From positions 22,767,249-22,831,248 of the forward strand of contig NC_049980.1 in assembly GCF_000003815.2 (NCBI RefSeq): DNA of 64,000 nucleotides. The letters are read 5' to 3'. Of this stretch, positions 59,859-64,000 are shown piece by piece; the stretch's first letter is position 1; each line of letters begins with the position of its first letter. Both the position numbers and the translations under genes were made by a program. Below the pieces are notes generated by a model, which was given only the letters and a program-made list of their open reading frames with translations, was not told the DNA's origin and did no database searches. This DNA comes from Branchiostoma floridae (taxonomy: Eukaryota > Chordata > Leptocardii > Amphioxiformes > Branchiostomatidae).

Positions 59859-62841
59859 GGTCTTAACAACATGATACAATTATGTATTGGTCGGTTTTGA
59901 TACAGCATGGAGTTGGGGGAGAATGCATTAGATTGAACTGAACAGTATTAGATATAAAATAGAATAAGAATAATATGAAAGAGAATAAATGATACAAAAA
60001 ATATTGATTGAATATCAATATTAAATCAAATGGTTGTGGAAAACTATGCAATATCATTTAGGTGCATGCTTTTGGACTTTACAGCTATACACCTGTATTG
60101 TGGCAGAAATGGTGGATCACAGAATGTCACATCCCAAAAGTAACAAATACTTGCAGTACATAATACAAAAAAAATGTATTATAAACCCAACTATTATCTA
60201 CAGATAATAAAATTAGATGAAAGATCCCCTCCCGTAGACTGGAATGGGCTGATCCAGACTCCCTGCTGGTAAGGTTGGTTAGCAGGTTAGGGGCAGACCA
60301 TTTGTGGAAGTAACATGGATTTAGCTTCACATCTTAGAAATACATAGATTTTCGTTTTTTTTAAATTCAACATTATTTAGTCATTTCAATGGCTGTCAAG
60401 AAGCATGAATCAATAAACAAAATTGACTAAAAGTATACAACTTCCCAAATTGTACTGTACAGCATGTTAGGTTACAATAGCTATTGACACTTCCCCATCA
60501 AATCCATATGTTAGGTAACTGTGCATTAGGCACCTGTAGAGTCTACAGACTAAGGCTCAGCATAACCCTGACTATTGCCAGCACATTTGGAGTTGTATGA
60601 CTGTCTGTGTTTGATATCATTGGGATGTTGCCACAGTTGTTGATCCATGGCTTGTCCCGGAGTACAGGACCAGTATGGGGTGTAGTGTGAGCCAGACATT
60701 CTAACTGTGAGCTGTCCAGATGCTGGGGACTAGTCAACAGTCGGATGTGTCGCAGGCCCAGGGATAACATACTTGGAACATACTCACAGGAACGGCACCC
60801 TTGCCGAGAGCAAGGGCAGGAGCAGTCACTCTTACTTTTCTGGGCTGAAAACTACATGTAACATTGGAGCTTGACAGGATTCTCAACGGAAAGGTTTAGC
60901 AAGTTGTCACAGTGCTTTGGATTTACTTCTTGTTGAGGTGAAGTTCTTCACAGGTTTATAGGAACCGGCATGTTGTCACACAAGGAGGAAGCAGAGTCCT
61001 AGGAAATGCCCTGTTTTGGGTCTGCCCTGAGACCTTGGGATGGGAATGTACGTGTGGCAGTGATGGTGTGTTTGGTGCTGCGATCTGTGTGCATGGCGAC
61101 GACATCAAGCGTGCTGAAGTTTGAACCATCGTCAGCAGTGAAAGGTACGTGTGATTCCTCTCTGATCATTACTAACTGCCTTGTTTGTTTGTTTTTCTAC
61201 AGGTGCCACACTGGGGAGCCCAGGATGTTGGTTTTTGAGATCAAAAGACATCAAGGCAGTCAATATTCATTTGGGAATTTCTTTTGGGTAAAATGTCCCA
61301 TCTTATAAATCATGTGATGGTAAAATGGAATAAATCAGCCCCAATATGTTCAATATTTGCAGAATATGTATTTCTTTTACTTTTCTTTGATCTCCTCCTC
61401 CCCATATACAAAATCCATATACATTGTACATGTAAGTTTTGCTTGTAGCAGATCCAATAATGTGCATTTTGGCACTTTTGAATCAGACAGCTTCAATCAA
61501 AGTTGTGTTATTTGTCCCTGATGCAGTTTCCTTCCTGCAGTGTAGATTGAACTGTCAAAGTACATAAGTTCTAGAGAGGATATCTAATTTACTAACTAGA
61601 ATTTGTTGCATACATGCAAGTATGGCCTATACAACGTATATGATATCATAGACCACATAAATTCTATTGAACGCAGTAAACCTGCCTATTGGGGAGGGGG
61701 AAGTACTGGGGAGCTATGCAGATGACACATACATGTAGTTCTCACATACTTACTCAATCACACTCAACTCTATTGAAAATGCTCAGAAGCATTCTATGAC
61801 TTTCCTCTCCAATTTTTACTATCATAGCAACCAAAGTAGTTTTATTATTTCTTTTCAACCACAAAAAACCTGCTGCTCTTAATGGCAATTCTACAATGTA
61901 CATCCCATATGGTATTTCCCCAAATATCTTTGAAGCTAAATTAATGTTGTCAGTGACAAAGACTGACTAGTAGTAAGTGCATATAACATTTCACCGTTTA
62001 CTAGTGATCATGGACCTTGGTATATTTGTAAACATAGACAGAGAGGTCAACAACTGAAATCATGTTTTCTTTTAAATGTTTTCATGTACAAATGCAAGAA
62101 GAATACCATGTAAACATATGTAGGTAAAATGGTGGGAAGAATGCAGCTGTCTGAAGCACAAGCTCTGGGCCATATTTGAGGCACTAATGTGCACTTTCTG
62201 TCATTTTAAAGGAGTTGACAACAATGTGTAAGAAGTATGGACTGTTTTATAGTTAAAGAGAAAAGGTTTCATACACAGCAATGGTAAAACTAATCCTGAA
62301 CCATGCTGGAATTTCTCAATAATGACCGTTTGATGAAAGGTTGCAGTGTAGCAGAGGTGCAGACTATAGAAGTTAAATCAACACTTCTTGTTAATGTTCA
62401 TTCTCTAACCTTCATTTGACCTTGATGAGCAGGTGGCCAATGCCACTGTCCTCATGTACTGGTATGTTTACATTTCGTTTCATTCAACAAGGTTCCTCCC
62501 TGGTCTCAAGAAACCATAGAAACTAGCCAAACAGAGCGAACGGAAGACCGTAAATTCTGGCCTTATCCAGACTTTTATCATTCTGCACCAGTACAGATAA
62601 CACTGTCTAAGTTTCAGAACAGGGTCAGGGAAACTTTAACCTAATTGTTTACATACGAACCTATCCTTCTAATCAGGTGTAGGTGCGAATGGAGTGGAGT
62701 TTAAAAGCTCAATAACAAGACCATATGGAAGCTGGACGACCCAGTTAATACACATCAGTTCTGCGTTAAATCTTTGTGTTCTTCTGGCTAGATAGTCATG
62801 ATCAAATGAGGACGAATTTTGCTCGGCAGGGTGCGCAAGAG

Positions 62842-63001
62842 TCTACAATGTCTACAACATTTTGAGGCATGAGTTTCTGTGCACGAAAAGTTCACGTGAG
62901 ACATTATTGCAGAGTCTTGGTGTAAGATTCTGCAATAATGTCTCACGTGAACTTTTCGTGCACGGAAACTCGTGCTTCAAAATGTTACAGACATTGTAGA
63001 T
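62842..63001. repeat. Long near-perfect hairpin, about 77 bp arms
   Basis: Two arms of about 77 bp lie head to head with a loop of about 5 bases near 62918-62923. The inner 40 bp, including GTGCACGAAAAGTTCACGTG, pairs with a single mismatch. The outer part has about five more mismatches. No open reading frame spans it. It could be a palindromic MITE, or be transcribed as a hairpin RNA. Confidence 0.8.
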
Positions 63002-64000
63002 CTCTTTTGGTTATGGTGCTAGAAAGACGTAAACTTAGTTAAGTTGATTTGTTTGAACGCTTATTCCTTCCTTGACTTGGGCTAATGTCGTAGAGTGCTT
63101 TTGAGAAAGGGATAGTGTCGGGTGGTAAAATCTGAAGAAATCGAGTAAACAATGCAGCCTTATACCTTTGCCTTCGGCGGGCTTGACAATTAACGGATCC
63201 GTTCCATGTACAAGCTAGGTGACGCATCTTTCAGCTCCAACGAACAGGAGAACGATACATATGGCTTTACACACACTGATACAAAATGTCAGCAGATACG
63301 GCCAAAGACTAAATCTCATGTAAGCTGTATCTATAAATGACATCTGCAGACACTTAAGTTGCCAGTTCGAGACTGTGATGATAATTGATGAAATTGTCTC
63401 ATTCATGTCGCACAGCTCCGTCCTTTTCCATTTGAGGCTCTATATACTCCGTAGTAAATGACCTTTGCGCTCTTTCGATTGCCATGCAATGGCCTGTTGC
63501 CATGTACATGTCTTTGATTCAGCACATACAAAACTATGGATTTTCGTTTTAAGATGAAGACCAGTGTGTCGTAGACCTATAAAGAAGGCGGACTTACCTG
63601 TGGCACTCAGGTAGACTTGTATGGCTTTTGAATTACTAATTCATCGAAAACAATCCAACACTAAGTACTCATAAGTTTTACCATCTTCACTATGGAGCGC
63701 AATGTCAGTAGAAGGCCTAAGGTAACGTAGTACCTGTACTACAAATGTATTTTTAATTTTACATCAAGAAATGTTGATACGAGTATGTAAAAGGACGAAA
63801 AATAAGAGGACGTAATAAAGTATTAGTTGTAGATATTGAAGTCGCTGTGATTGTCGTTTGAATTGTAAACCACTTTTCGCTTACTTTGGACAATCTCCCC
63901 ATTTGGCGTGAAAATGCCAGTCAATGATGTCAGTCAACAAATGATGATGATGATAAGTTGCAGAAAATCATGTCTACCAATTGCCCACTGCTAACGAGGT

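Larger units (their letters stand above)
52701..64000. other. EIF3E 3' region and gene-free DNA
   Basis: The first AATAAA after the EIF3E stop is at 53713-53718 (others near 54143-54160), so the 3' UTR may run about 1 kb. From there to the window end I find no open reading frame with a recognisable family and no set of in-phase exons. It holds a small foldback element (53481-53558), a T18 run (56643-56660), alternating inverted repeats (59806-59858) and a 160 bp hairpin (62842-63001). A gene with exons in unfamiliar sequence could be missed here. Confidence 0.55.

Noticed and set aside
61006-61308. 100-codon open frame with a hydrophobic start, a GTACGT donor-like site and a TTCTACAG acceptor-like site
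   Set aside because: The implied intron would be about 60 bp and no further exons follow. The evidence is too thin to call a gene.

Overview
The window is animal nuclear DNA, AT-rich and intron-rich. GC-rich coding exons with GT..AG introns sit among many short inverted-repeat elements and microsatellites. The protein orthologues, the tRNA-headed SINE fragments, the foldback elements and the abundance of the palindrome TACATGTA together suggest an invertebrate chordate, most probably a lancelet (Branchiostoma). The species call is inference from sequence style, not a database match.

Five protein-coding genes can be assembled exon by exon with consistent splice phases. (1) 9114-18553, plus strand: a four-exon class A peptide GPCR of the neurotensin/ghrelin/neuromedin-U receptor group, with a possible alternative C-terminus ending inside intron 3. 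(2) 26972-34009, minus strand: a nine-exon gene for a 567-residue protein I do not recognise, with a degenerate EF-hand pair. (3) 35978-39725, plus strand: AGPAT5, a lysophosphatidic acid acyltransferase, eight exons. (4) 43192-44833, minus strand: RNF146, a RING-WWE ubiquitin ligase that reads poly(ADP-ribose), two exons. (5) 45402-52700, plus strand: EIF3E (INT6), a translation initiation factor 3 subunit, thirteen exons.

Layout: 1-9113 is repeat-bearing sequence upstream of the GPCR. 18554-26860 is GPCR 3' region plus intergenic DNA. The EF-hand-like gene and AGPAT5 are divergent, about 2 kb apart, with most of the gap filled by a 1.25 kb repeat element. AGPAT5 and RNF146 are convergent, with candidate poly(A) signals only about 40 bp apart. 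RNF146 and EIF3E are divergent, with start codons 570 bp apart and probably a shared promoter region. 52701-64000 holds the EIF3E 3' region and a long stretch in which I find no gene.

The genes do not form one pathway. They cover peptide signalling, an unknown function, phospholipid synthesis, PAR-dependent ubiquitylation and translation initiation. The most interesting non-genic material is a set of inverted-repeat elements: one begins 5 nt inside an EIF3E intron, one fills the divergent intergenic region, and a near-perfect 160 bp hairpin lies near the right end.
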